DNA from: Oscillospiraceae bacterium | GTDB lineage: Bacteria > Bacillota_A > Clostridia > Oscillospirales > Ruminococcaceae | NCBI GenBank assembly: GCA_017523995.1 | Contig: JAFWUX010000134.1 | Coordinates: 1-57,594, forward strand | Direction of reading: 5' to 3' | Length of the DNA: 57,594 nt | Shown here: positions 33,073 through 41,539 of the stretch, piece by piece | Layout: each line of letters starts with the position of its first letter | Numbering within the stretch: position 1 is the stretch's first letter | Made by a program: the position numbers and the translations under genes | Notes under the pieces: generated by a model | The model's input: the letters and a program-made list of their open reading frames with translations, nothing else | What the model was told of the DNA's origin: nothing | The model's database searches: none

Positions 33073-34446
33073 TCACACCTGCGGCAGCTTGGCGAGGGAT
33101 TTTGCGAGTTCTTCGTCCGTGGGGACATAGTTCTGGAGTTCGCCGTCATTGTACTTTGCATAGCCTGCGAGATCGAAATAACCCGTGCCGGTCAGACCGA
33201 AGACGATGGTCTTTTCCTCGCCGGTCTCCTTGCACTTCATTGCCTCGTCGATTGCTGCACGGATTGCGTGGGAGCTCTCCGGTGCGGGCAGGATGCCCTC
33301 GATTCTTGCAAACTGCTCTGCGGCTGCAAAGACCTCTGTCTGCTGATAGGAAACCGCTTCCAGAATGCCCTGTGCATGCAGCTCGGAAAGCGCGGTGTTC
33401 ATGCCGTGATAGCGCAGACCGCCTGCGTGGTTCGGTGCCGGAATGTAATCCGCGCCGATTGTGTACATCTTTGCGAGCGGGCAGATCATGCCGGTATCTG
33501 CGTAGTCATATGCGTATTTGCCGCGTGTCAGGCTCGGGCAGGATGCCGGTTCCACTGCGAGCAGACGGTAATCCGCTTCGCCGCGCAGACGCTCGCCGAC
33601 GAACGGCGCAATCAGTCCGCCGAGGTTCGAGCCGCCGCCTGCACAGCCGATGATCACATCCGGCTTGATGCCGTACTTCTCCAGCGCGATTTTGGTCTCG
33701 AGACCGATGACCGACTGGTGCAGCACAACCTGATTCAGTACGGAGCCGAGCACATAGCGGTAGCCTTCGTTCGTGACGGCACACTCAACTGCCTCGGAGA
33801 CTGCGCAGCCCAGGCTGCCGCCGGTTCCCGGATGCTCTGCGAGAATCTTTCTGCCGATTGCAGTTGTCTCGGAGGGGGAGGGGGTGACGGATGCGCCGTA
33901 GGTGCGCATGACCTCGCGGCGGAACGGCTTTTGCTCATAGCTGACCTTGACCATGAATACCTTGCAGTCCAGATCAAAATACGAGCAAGCCATCGAGAGC
34001 GCGGTGCCCCACTGACCTGCACCGGTCTCTGTGGTGACGCCCTTGAGCCCCTGCTTCTTTGCATAATATGCCTGTGCAATGGCGGAATTCAGCTTGTGGC
34101 TGCCCGAGGTGTTGTTGCCCTCGAACTTGTAGTAAATCTTCGCCGGTGTGCCGAGCTGCTTTTCAAGGCAGTATGCGCGGACCAGCGGAGACGGACGGAA
34201 CATTCTGTAAAAATCGCGGATCTCCTGCGGAATCGGGATGTAGCGGTCGGTATCGTTGAGTTCCTGCTCGGCAAGCTCGCGGCAGAACACCTGCGAGAGC
34301 ATATCGAGCGTTGCCGGCTGATGCGTTTTCGGATCGAGCAGCGGCGCCGGTTTGTTTTCCATGTCTGCGCGGAAATTATACCATGCCTCCGGCATCTCGG
34401 ATTCGGTCAGATAAATCTTGTACGGGATTTCATTGTTCTTTGCCAT
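33073..34446 (-). CDS. trpB: Tryptophan synthase beta chain, TrpB2 type
   Basis: A PLP enzyme making tryptophan from indole and serine. The 457-residue length and N-terminal extension (PYKIYLTESEMPEAWYNFRADM) mark the TrpB2 group, which often works without TrpA as an indole-salvage enzyme. The PLP lysine is K118 in NNTSGSHKLNSAIAQAYYAK, with TETGAGQWGTAL and the phosphate-binding GCAGGGSNLGG. AAGGAGTGTG precedes the ATG. No other trp gene is nearby. Transcription passes through a T-box leader, so tRNA-Trp charging controls it. Confidence 0.95.
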   Translation of the reverse strand: MAKNNEIPYKIYLTESEMPEAWYNFRADMENKPAPLLDPKTHQPATLDMLSQVFCRELAEQELNDTDRYIPIPQEIRDFYRMFRPSPLVRAYCLEKQLGTPAKIYYKFEGNNTSGSHKLNSAIAQAYYAKKQGLKGVTTETGAGQWGTALSMACSYFDLDCKVFMVKVSYEQKPFRREVMRTYGASVTPSPSETTAIGRKILAEHPGTGGSLGCAVSEAVECAVTNEGYRYVLGSVLNQVVLHQSVIGLETKIALEKYGIKPDVIIGCAGGGSNLGGLIAPFVGERLRGEADYRLLAVEPASCPSLTRGKYAYDYADTGMICPLAKMYTIGADYIPAPNHAGGLRYHGMNTALSELHAQGILEAVSYQQTEVFAAAEQFARIEGILPAPESSHAIRAAIDEAMKCKETGEEKTIVFGLTGTGYFDLAGYAKYNDGELQNYVPTDEELAKSLAKLPQV

Positions 34447-34498
34447 GGGTACACACTCCTTTTTTTGATACTGCGGGCGGATTTGTCAGGCAGACGGG

Positions 34499-34768
34499 GA
34501 AAATAAAACGCCCGTCCCTGACAGCTTCATTACAGTCAAGGACGAGCGGTGCTCGCGGTGCCACCTTGATTCACGGCGCTGCATATGCGCTGCCGTGCCC
34601 TTTTGAGATACAGTATTCGATATCTCCGGCCTCTGACGCGTGCCTGACGTCGCAGCTTTCACTGCGCCCTCTGCGGGCCATTGGATGCGCTGTGATCCGC
34701 CCGGCTCTCAGCTTTGCCGGACTCTCTGTGGGGCATACACATCGTTTCTCTCCGCTTCAACGGTTTAC
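34499..34768 (-). promoter_or_regulatory. T-box riboswitch upstream of trpB (tRNA-Trp)
   Basis: On the minus strand the leader has the T-box core AAGGTGGCACCGCG (34554-34567), a stem I region starting AGAGAG, and a UGG triplet (34678-34680) in a specifier-like context (CCAA-TGG-CCCG). The terminator has stem GTCCTTGACTG / CTGTCAGGGAC (34514-34543) and a T-rich tail at about 34501-34507. Uncharged tRNA would stabilise the antiterminator and turn on trpB. UGG as specifier agrees with the gene. Confidence 0.9.
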
Positions 34769-34774
34769 ACTGCT

Positions 34775-34803
34775 ATTATAGCACAGTCAGTCCGGTTTGT
34801 CAA
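34775..34803 (-). promoter_or_regulatory. Promoter of the T-box-trpB transcript
   Basis: Minus strand: consensus TTGACA (34798-34803), 17 bp, perfect TATAAT (34775-34780). Confidence 0.92.
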
Positions 34804-34816
34804 GAGCATTTTGCGC

Positions 34817-35056
34817 GAATGAGAAATTAGAAATGAGAAATTAGAAATTGCGGTGTCCGCTCCGCGGATAAATTTGAAATATAGTGAGGAGATAGGAGTG
34901 AGAAGTGAGGAGTTGCGGTTCCATGCGAAACTAGCGATGGTTTTGAAACAGCAGAACGGAGAATGACAAATGCTGCGGTATGCGGATTTGAACAATATTA
35001 TAATCCATCGCGAAGCGATACCTTCATTTCTAATTTCTCATTTCTAATTTCTAATT
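34817..35056. repeat. Purine-rich GAAATTAGAAAT element with inverted end
   Basis: The left side has GAAATTAGAAATGAGAAATT repeated, then GCGGTGTCCGCTCCGCGGATAA, GTGAGGAGATAGGAGTGAGA and a second GCGGT. The right side carries AATCCATCGCGAAGCGATACC and then TTTCTAATTTCTCATTTCTA, the reverse complement of the left end. So this copy is bounded by inverted repeats of the purine tract and mixes in the end module of the palindrome family. Confidence 0.75.
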
Positions 35057-35072
35057 ATTTTCATGTGCCCCA

Positions 35073-35101
35073 TTGAAATTCGGACAATTATATGGTATAA
35101 T
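35073..35101 (+). promoter_or_regulatory. Promoter of the zinc-ribbon/TPM operon
   Basis: TTGAAA (35073-35078), 17 bp, perfect TATAAT (35096-35101), about 75 bp before the start codon. Confidence 0.85.
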
Positions 35102-35174
35102 AATTGGTATATCCTGCGCGGATATACATGACATCATATTTCAGCATGACTACACCGAAAGGAGATACCCGTCT

Positions 35175-36239
35175 ATGGATGCACTTGGTTACAAATGCCC
35201 GAACTGCGCTGCGGATATTCAGTTCTCTGCAAAGGAACAGAAATTCGTCTGCGAATACTGCAACAGCAGCTTTACCGAGCAGGAAATGAAGGACATCGCA
35301 AAGCTGCAGGAGGAACAGCATCCCGACCGCCCCGAGGAGGAGCAGCAGGCCGAGGATGATTTCACCGGACACACTTCGGTCTATTCCTGCGACAGCTGCG
35401 GCGCGACCATCATGGCGGATGAAAACACCGCTGCAACCTTCTGCTATTACTGCCACAATCCCGTGATTCTCAAGGGCAGAGTTTCCGGCGAATACCGCCC
35501 CTCTTATGTCCTGCCGTTCCAGATCGACCGCGAGACGGCAATCGAGCATTTCAAGGAATTTGTCAGAAAGCACAGATTCCTGCCGAAGGATTTTCTCTCC
35601 GCCGGTCAGCAGGAGAAGATCGTCGGGCTCTATGTTCCGTTCTGGGTGACGGATGTCAATGTCAATGCGGATATGGATGCACTCGGCAAGCGTGTCCGTT
35701 CGTGGACATCCGGCAATTACAGCTACACCGAGACACAGGAATATGCCCTTGCGCGAAAAGCCAATGTTGTAATCAAGGGACTTCCGGCGGACGGCGCCAG
35801 CCACATCGACGATGAACTGATGGAAGCCGTCGAGCCCTTTGACTACACAAAAATCAAGCCCTTTGCGATGCAGTATCTCAGCGGTTTTCTCGCGGAGAAA
35901 TATGATATGGACTATGCAAAGATGTTCCCGCGCATCCAGAACCGTGCGGTGCAGGCATCCGATCAGCTTGTGCGGCAGTCGATGACCGGTTACTCCTCGG
36001 TTTCGGTCACGCGCTCGGATATCAGAGTCATGAGCACAAAATGGGAGTACATGCTCCTGCCGGTCTGGTTCATGACCTATAAGTATCACGATAAAATCTA
36101 TGAATTTGCGCTCAACGGGCAGACGGCGAAATTCGTCGGCGAGCCGCCGCTGAGCAAATCACGCCTTGCTGCGTTCTGTATCGGTCTCGGTGCGGCTGCG
36201 GCGGCACTGACCATGCTTGTGGGGGTGATTCTGAAATGA
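35175..36239 (+). CDS. Double zinc-ribbon protein with C-terminal membrane anchor
   Basis: 354 residues. Two TFIIB-like zinc ribbons: CPNC..CEYC (about residues 8-29) and CDSC..CYYC (about 72-95). Then comes a domain of about 200 residues (YVLPFQIDRETAIEHFKEFVRKH, VPFWVTDVNV, MLLPVWFMTYKY) and one C-terminal hydrophobic segment (about 332-352). The LYVPFW/MLLPVWF pattern is recurrent in bacterial zinc-ribbon proteins of unknown role. GGAGATACC precedes ATG 35175. It overlaps the TPM gene by 4 bases, so they act together. Confidence 0.88.
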   Translation: MDALGYKCPNCAADIQFSAKEQKFVCEYCNSSFTEQEMKDIAKLQEEQHPDRPEEEQQAEDDFTGHTSVYSCDSCGATIMADENTAATFCYYCHNPVILKGRVSGEYRPSYVLPFQIDRETAIEHFKEFVRKHRFLPKDFLSAGQQEKIVGLYVPFWVTDVNVNADMDALGKRVRSWTSGNYSYTETQEYALARKANVVIKGLPADGASHIDDELMEAVEPFDYTKIKPFAMQYLSGFLAEKYDMDYAKMFPRIQNRAVQASDQLVRQSMTGYSSVSVTRSDIRVMSTKWEYMLLPVWFMTYKYHDKIYEFALNGQTAKFVGEPPLSKSRLAAFCIGLGAAAAALTMLVGVILK

Positions 36240-37171
36240 AAAAACGGATTCTTCATCTCATCCTGACAGCTGCAGCGGTTCTGAGCTGCACATTCGGCGC
36301 GGCGGTTTCCGTCTCCGCGGCAAGACCGCTTGAGGATACGATCCCGGACTGCAAGCTCTACGATGTGGACAACTTTCTCTCGGCAGATGAGCAGATGCAG
36401 ATTGACCAGCTCATCAGCGATGTCAGCCGCGAAATTGATATGTATGTCGCGGTCTGCATTCTGAATGAGAGCGGCGACGGCATGGCGGATTATGACTGTG
36501 AGGATTACGCAGACAATCTCTATGACAAGCTGTTCAATGTCCCTTACGGCAAGGAGACGGACGGCGAGATTCTGCTGCTGAACATGCCGATGCATGCGAT
36601 CACGATCGAGAACAGCGGCATGGGCGAATTTTATTACTATTCCGATCCGGGCAGCAGCATTGACCGCAATGATACCATGCGCGAAAACATCATCAGCTAT
36701 ATGCGGGAGTCGGATTATGTCGGCGCCGTGGAGCAGTTCTGCGATGATCTGAAGCATTACAAAAAGCAGGGACTGCCGAAGGATGCGCAGACCTACAATC
36801 CGCAGACAGGTCAGTATGCATATGTCCATAAGGGACAGATCGAGTTTGCGAACAAGCTGCCGTGGTGGTACGGCTTCAAATTCGGGCTCTGGAGTGCGAT
36901 CAGTGCAGCGGTCGGCGGATTGACAGGTCTGATCTCGATGCTGATTGTCAAGAGCAACTATAAGTTCACGAAGTCGCTGGATCCGACAAACTATGTCAGC
37001 CAGAAGGACACGAAATATCTGGTCAAGGATGATGTGTTCATCCGGACGCACACAACCAAGCACCGCATTGATTCTGACGGCGGCGGACGCAGCGGCGGAG
37101 GCGGCGGAGGCGGCATTTCGCATACATCCTCCGGCGGCTTCTCCCACAGCGGCGGAACCAGCCACTGGTAA
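36236..37171 (+). CDS. TPM-domain secreted membrane protein
   Basis: 311 residues: signal peptide (about 1-28), TPM domain (about 35-170, beginning YDVDNFLSADEQMQIDQLISDVSREIDMYVAV), one membrane helix (about 215-240), and a cytoplasmic tail ending in a Gly/Ser/His-rich stretch (GGGRSGGGGGGG...HSGGTSHW). TPM domains occur in photosystem II repair and in many bacterial envelope proteins, and the GGG..SxGGxSHW ending is usual. It starts inside the stop of the zinc-ribbon gene (ATGA). Function in Firmicutes unknown. Confidence 0.9.
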   Translation: MKKRILHLILTAAAVLSCTFGAAVSVSAARPLEDTIPDCKLYDVDNFLSADEQMQIDQLISDVSREIDMYVAVCILNESGDGMADYDCEDYADNLYDKLFNVPYGKETDGEILLLNMPMHAITIENSGMGEFYYYSDPGSSIDRNDTMRENIISYMRESDYVGAVEQFCDDLKHYKKQGLPKDAQTYNPQTGQYAYVHKGQIEFANKLPWWYGFKFGLWSAISAAVGGLTGLISMLIVKSNYKFTKSLDPTNYVSQKDTKYLVKDDVFIRTHTTKHRIDSDGGGRSGGGGGGGISHTSSGGFSHSGGTSHW

Positions 37172-37190
37172 GGTCGGCAGGGCCGACAGC

Positions 37191-37540
37191 CGCTTTGCTA
37201 AAGCACCCTTTTACGTCATGTGCGCATTGCTGTCTGTTCTCTCATGCGGTGTTATGCGATAATGCGAATACGCCGCCGCTTTGCTAAAGCACCCTTTTAC
37301 GTCATATGCGCATTGCTGTCTGTTCTCTCATGCGGTGTTATGCGATAATGCGAATACGCCGCCGCTTTGCTAAAACGCCCTTTTACGTCATGTGCGCATT
37401 GCTGTCTGTTCTCTTATGCGGTGTCAAGCGATAATGCGAATACGCAGCCGCTTTGCTAAAGCACCCTTTTACGTCATGTGCGCATTGCTGTCTGTTCTCT
37501 CATGCAGCGTAATGTGGTAATGCGAAATACGCAGCCGAAA
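37191..37540. repeat. Tandem array, four copies of exactly 86 bp
   Basis: CGCTTTGCTAAA(G/A)C starts at 37191, 37277, 37363 and 37449, an exact 86-bp period. Each unit continues CCCTTTTACGTCAT, GTGCGCATTGCTGTCTGTTC and ATGCGGTGTTATGCGATAAT. Copies differ at only a few positions, so the array is young. Units contain CGCATT..AATGCG inverted halves. No ORF with an RBS. The DNA from 37541 to 37684 holds one palindrome, CCGGGC-ACT-GCCCGG (37655-37669), directly before the gltX Shine-Dalgarno, and nothing else I recognise. Confidence 0.92.
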
Positions 37541-37684
37541 CAGAACATGCTTTGTTTCCGGCGCGGTTCTGCATCAGCTTTAGAAAGCACATGCGCTGCA
37601 AAGAGTAAGTGCCCGGAATCAGCATGGTTCTTCGGCAGCTATAGAAAATAGGAGCCGGGCACTGCCCGGGAAGGAGTAAATACA

Positions 37685-39325
37685 ATGGATACCACAGCAC
37701 TTGCAAATCTCTTGTTCCCCGATATCACAAAAACCATCGGGGATTATGAAACGATCTATCCGCCGCGCGACCTGCCGGAAGGCGCTGTTGTCACGCGCAT
37801 TGCACCGAGCCCCACGGGATTTGTGCATCTCGGCAACCTCTACAACGCGATCGGTGAGCGCCTTGCCCACCAGACCGGCGGCGTGTTCTATCTCCGCATT
37901 GAGGATACCGACCAGAAGCGCGAGGTCGAGGGAGCGGTCGAGGCTGTCATCGACGCGATGACATTCTACGGCGTTCACTTTGATGAGGGCGCAACCGCCG
38001 ACGGCGAAACCGGTGCTTACGGTCCCTACCGGCAGCGTCAGCGCAAGGAGCTCTATCAGACCGTTGCAAAGCAGCTTGTGCTGCGCGGTCTTGCCTATCC
38101 CTGCTTCTGCACCGAGGATGACCTCAAGGCGATGCATGAGCAGCAGGAGGCTGCAAAGGAGAATTACGGCTACTACGGCAAATACGCAATCTGGCGCGAC
38201 CGCTCCATTGAGGACATCGAAGCAGAACTGAAAAAAGGTACCGAATGGGTGCTGCGCTTCCGTTCCGAGGGCGATCCGGAGAACATGATCCCCGTGCAGG
38301 ACGGCATCCGCGGCGAGCTGAAGGTGCAGGAGAACTACACCGATTTTGTTCTGCTCAAATCCGACGGCATCCCGACCTATCACTTTGCACATGTCTGCGA
38401 CGATCACTTCATGCGCACAACGCATGTCATCCGCGATGAAAGCTGGCTTGCAACACTGCCGATCCATGTGCAGCTTTTTGATACACTCGGCTGGCAGAGA
38501 CCCATCTACTGCCACACCGCAACGCTCATGAAAATGGACGGCGCCTCCAAGCGCAAGCTCTCCAAGCGCAAGGATCCCGAGCTCGCACTCTCCTATTACA
38601 GAGAGGCCGGATTCCCGCAGGAGGCAACATGGCTCTATCTGCTGACCGTGCTCAACAGCAATTTCGAGGAGTGGCATCTTGCAAATCCGGATGCGGATTC
38701 CCGCGCGTTCACATTCTCGCTCGAGAAGATGAGCACCTCGGGCGCGCTGTTTGATCTGGAAAAGCTTGACAATATCTGCAAGGAATATCTCTCGCGCAAA
38801 CCGGCAGACTTTGTATATGAAGGACTGCTGCAGTGGGCAAAGGAATATGACACCGCCCTCGCAGAGCGCATGACCGCAAAGGCGGATTTCTACAAGGCGG
38901 CAATCAATGTCGGCAGAGTGAGCGAGAAGCCCCGCAAGGATTACGGAAGCTGGTCGGCGGCGGCAAAGGTCCTCGCGTTCTATGATGCGGAGACATTTGC
39001 AATTGAGGACGGCTGCCCCGAAAATGCATCCGGCGAGATGAAGGCGGAAATCCTGAACCGCTACATGGAGACGCTCGATTTTGCCGACACGCAGGAGGCG
39101 TGGTTTGCAAAGGTCAAGGAGATCACCGAGGCGCTGGGCTATGCAGCACAGCCGAAGAAATACAAGAAAAATCCGGAGCTTTACAAGGGCAGCATCGTCG
39201 ATGTGACAAACCTGCTGCGCGTCGCGCTGACGGGACATCAGAATGCGCCGGATATCTGGGAGATCAGTCATGTGCTCGGCGAGGAGGAAACCCGCCGCCG
39301 CCTGACTGCCTACAGAGATGCCTGA
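37685..39325 (+). CDS. gltX: Glutamyl-tRNA synthetase
   Basis: A 546-residue class I synthetase charging tRNA-Glu (and possibly tRNA-Gln for the amidotransferase route). The HIGH-like motif is in RIAPSPTGFVHLGNLYNA, and the KMSKS equivalent is KRKLSKRKDPE. The N-terminus has an extension of about 35 residues before the Rossmann fold. GGAAGGAG precedes ATG 37685, and a short GC palindrome (37655-37669) sits right before that site and could affect initiation. First gene of a five-gene run ending at 41899. Confidence 0.96.
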   Translation: MDTTALANLLFPDITKTIGDYETIYPPRDLPEGAVVTRIAPSPTGFVHLGNLYNAIGERLAHQTGGVFYLRIEDTDQKREVEGAVEAVIDAMTFYGVHFDEGATADGETGAYGPYRQRQRKELYQTVAKQLVLRGLAYPCFCTEDDLKAMHEQQEAAKENYGYYGKYAIWRDRSIEDIEAELKKGTEWVLRFRSEGDPENMIPVQDGIRGELKVQENYTDFVLLKSDGIPTYHFAHVCDDHFMRTTHVIRDESWLATLPIHVQLFDTLGWQRPIYCHTATLMKMDGASKRKLSKRKDPELALSYYREAGFPQEATWLYLLTVLNSNFEEWHLANPDADSRAFTFSLEKMSTSGALFDLEKLDNICKEYLSRKPADFVYEGLLQWAKEYDTALAERMTAKADFYKAAINVGRVSEKPRKDYGSWSAAAKVLAFYDAETFAIEDGCPENASGEMKAEILNRYMETLDFADTQEAWFAKVKEITEALGYAAQPKKYKKNPELYKGSIVDVTNLLRVALTGHQNAPDIWEISHVLGEEETRRRLTAYRDA

Positions 39326-40541
39326 GAAAAAACGCCGGAAAATCGGGTTCCCGATCTTTCTGGCGGTGCTGATTCTGCTGCATGCGGCGCTGATTCTTGC
39401 GCTGCAGTCGCAGCGGTTCGCGGACTGGTACTGCGGTGAGGCTGTACCGCGGATCGCAAATGCGGTCGGCAGCGTGATGAGCCTGATTCCGACGGCGGTC
39501 TGTGAGATCTGTATCGCGGCGCTTGTGTGCTTCGGTGTGATTCTCGTGATTCTGCTGATCCTGCTGATCTTTCTGCGAAAGCGCGAAGGCTACCGCAGAT
39601 TTGTCGCGGGATGCTGCGGGCTTGCAATGGTCTTTGCGGTCATCGGGATCGGCGGCGAGCTGATCTACGATGCCGCTATGATGCGCAGCACGCCCGTCGG
39701 GCAGCAGCAGACACATGATTTCGAGGAGCTGACGGCGCTGTGGAATCTGACCATGACGCAGATCAATACCCTGAGCGCCGCGGTTGATCGCGATGAAAAC
39801 GATCACTTCATTCACCGCAGCGACAGCGAAATCCGGACGGCGATTGATGTTTCGCGCATAAAGCTTGCGGCGGAGTATCCGCGCTTTCAGTATGCAAAGC
39901 CGCCTGTGCCGAAGACCTCGGTTTTCTCGGCGGTTGTCTCAAAATTCGGCGACGATGCCTATTTCATCGAGCCGTGGTTTGAGACCGTGTTCACGATCAG
40001 GGCGCAGAACCGCGGCACCTATCCGAGCATTTTTGCGCATGAGTACAGCCACTACTGCGGCTATTACCGCGAGGATGAGGCAAATTTCTTTGCACATCTG
40101 CTCAGTACGCAGAGTGATGATCTGAATGTGCAGTATGCAGGCTGGATGGACATCGTGAACCGTGTGTGGAATGCGATCGAGCTTGACTTCTTCGGGCATA
40201 AGCCGACGGATGCGGAGCGTGACAATCCCGAATATCAGGCGTACTGCGATTCGCTGGTGGACTATGATCTCTGGCTGTATGTCGGCGACCGTACCGGCAA
40301 CTATGAGCGGTTCCATGCGGAGCGCGGCGAGGAAAACGTCGTGGATGAATACAAAAAAGAGCCCGAGCTGCCGAAAGCCGCTGCCGATCTGATTCAGAAG
40401 CAGGGGCAGAAGCATTTTGAGAATCTGCAGGCGCATCTCGGCGCACATTATTATGACGGCGTTGTGCAGCTGCTGCTTGATTATTATGCCGATCAGCTCG
40501 AGCCCTACAGGACGGAAAATCTATCAATTGAAAAGGAGTAA
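39318..40541 (+). CDS. DUF3810 membrane metallopeptidase-like protein
   Basis: 407 residues. Three N-terminal hydrophobic segments (about 10-30, 55-87 and 95-118) are followed by a soluble domain with a zincin motif HEYSHYCGYYREDEANF (HExxH plus downstream Glu), characteristic of DUF3810. The predicted protease is membrane-bound; the substrate is unknown. It starts 8 bases inside the gltX frame, so translation is coupled. Confidence 0.9.
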   Translation: MPEKKRRKIGFPIFLAVLILLHAALILALQSQRFADWYCGEAVPRIANAVGSVMSLIPTAVCEICIAALVCFGVILVILLILLIFLRKREGYRRFVAGCCGLAMVFAVIGIGGELIYDAAMMRSTPVGQQQTHDFEELTALWNLTMTQINTLSAAVDRDENDHFIHRSDSEIRTAIDVSRIKLAAEYPRFQYAKPPVPKTSVFSAVVSKFGDDAYFIEPWFETVFTIRAQNRGTYPSIFAHEYSHYCGYYREDEANFFAHLLSTQSDDLNVQYAGWMDIVNRVWNAIELDFFGHKPTDAERDNPEYQAYCDSLVDYDLWLYVGDRTGNYERFHAERGEENVVDEYKKEPELPKAAADLIQKQGQKHFENLQAHLGAHYYDGVVQLLLDYYADQLEPYRTENLSIEKE

Positions 40542-40547
40542 ATCCCA

Positions 40548-40742
40548 ATGGACAGAAGTGTTTTGATCCCCGAAAAAGGCCCCGTGATGTGCGTGCACTG
40601 CAATGTGCAGATGAAGCGCGTCAAGGTGGAGGAATGGGCACCGACCAATGTACTGCTCAAGCAGCTGCAGAAGATCGCGGACCACACCGGTGTGCGCATC
40701 TACCACTGTAAATCCTGCGGCAAGGTCGAATTTTTCCGGTGA
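40548..40742 (+). CDS. Small zinc-ribbon protein
   Basis: 64 residues with two CxxC knuckles (C15/C18 in CVHC, C54/C57 in CKSC), enough for one zinc ribbon. There is a short basic middle and no membrane segment. AAAAGGAG precedes the ATG, 6 bp after the DUF3810 gene; its stop overlaps the next start (GTGA). Function unknown. Confidence 0.82.
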   Translation: MDRSVLIPEKGPVMCVHCNVQMKRVKVEEWAPTNVLLKQLQKIADHTGVRIYHCKSCGKVEFFR

Positions 40743-41518
40743 ATCCGCGGTATCACGATATTATCTGCGCGCGCCCCGGTGCAAAGACGGCAGTTCTGCT
40801 GCTGCACGGCATCCTGAGCGCGCCGCAGTTCTTTGATTTCCTGCTGCCGGAGATTCCGGAGGATATTTCGGTCTGCGGCATTCTGCTCGACGGGCACGGC
40901 GATGTGCCGGAGGCGCTTGCGCACACCTCGATGCAGAAGTGGAAGCAGCAGGTCGGCGATCTGACAGAAACGCTGCTGCTGCGCTATGAGAAGATCATCA
41001 TTGCGGCGCATTCCATGGGGACACTGTTTGCGCTGCAGCTTGCACGGCGGTATCCGGAGCGGATCAGCCGGATGCTGCTGCTCGGCGTGCCGCTCGCTGT
41101 GCATCTGACGCCCTTCGGCGCATGCTCTGCCATGCTCGCAGCCTGCGGGGCTGAGCCGGAGACACCGCGCCTTTCGGCGATGCAGCATGCCTACAGCATC
41201 GAACCGGACCGGAACCCGCTGCACTATGCAGGCTGGATTCCGCGCTATATGGAACTGTTCGATGAGATTGAAGCGGTCAATGCGGTGCGCATGGAAAACC
41301 GTGTGCCGTGTGCGGTGTATCAGTCCGCGGCGGATGAGCTTGTCTCACCCGATGCGCTGCCGCTGCTGCAGCAGATGCCGGCTGTCCGGCTGCATGTGCT
41401 GCGGCATTCCACGCACTTTTATTTTCCGCCGCAGGATCAGGAACGGATCCTGCACTGCTGGCGGCATATGCTGCTGCAAACGAAGTCTGCAAGGGACGGA
41501 ATCCCGCCCTGCAAATAA
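40739..41518 (+). CDS. Alpha/beta hydrolase (lysophospholipase/carboxylesterase-like)
   Basis: 259 residues. The oxyanion region is LLLHGILSAPQFF, the nucleophile elbow AAHSMGTLFAL (Ser), the acid probably the Asp in SAADELVSPDALP, and the catalytic His in LRHSTHFYF. Start GTG 40739 overlaps the stop of the small zinc-ribbon gene. The size and LDGHG motif fit the monoacylglycerol lipase/carboxylesterase group, but the substrate is open. Confidence 0.9.
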   Translation: MNPRYHDIICARPGAKTAVLLLHGILSAPQFFDFLLPEIPEDISVCGILLDGHGDVPEALAHTSMQKWKQQVGDLTETLLLRYEKIIIAAHSMGTLFALQLARRYPERISRMLLLGVPLAVHLTPFGACSAMLAACGAEPETPRLSAMQHAYSIEPDRNPLHYAGWIPRYMELFDEIEAVNAVRMENRVPCAVYQSAADELVSPDALPLLQQMPAVRLHVLRHSTHFYFPPQDQERILHCWRHMLLQTKSARDGIPPCK

Positions 41519-41539
41519 AAAGTAAAGGAGTATCACACC

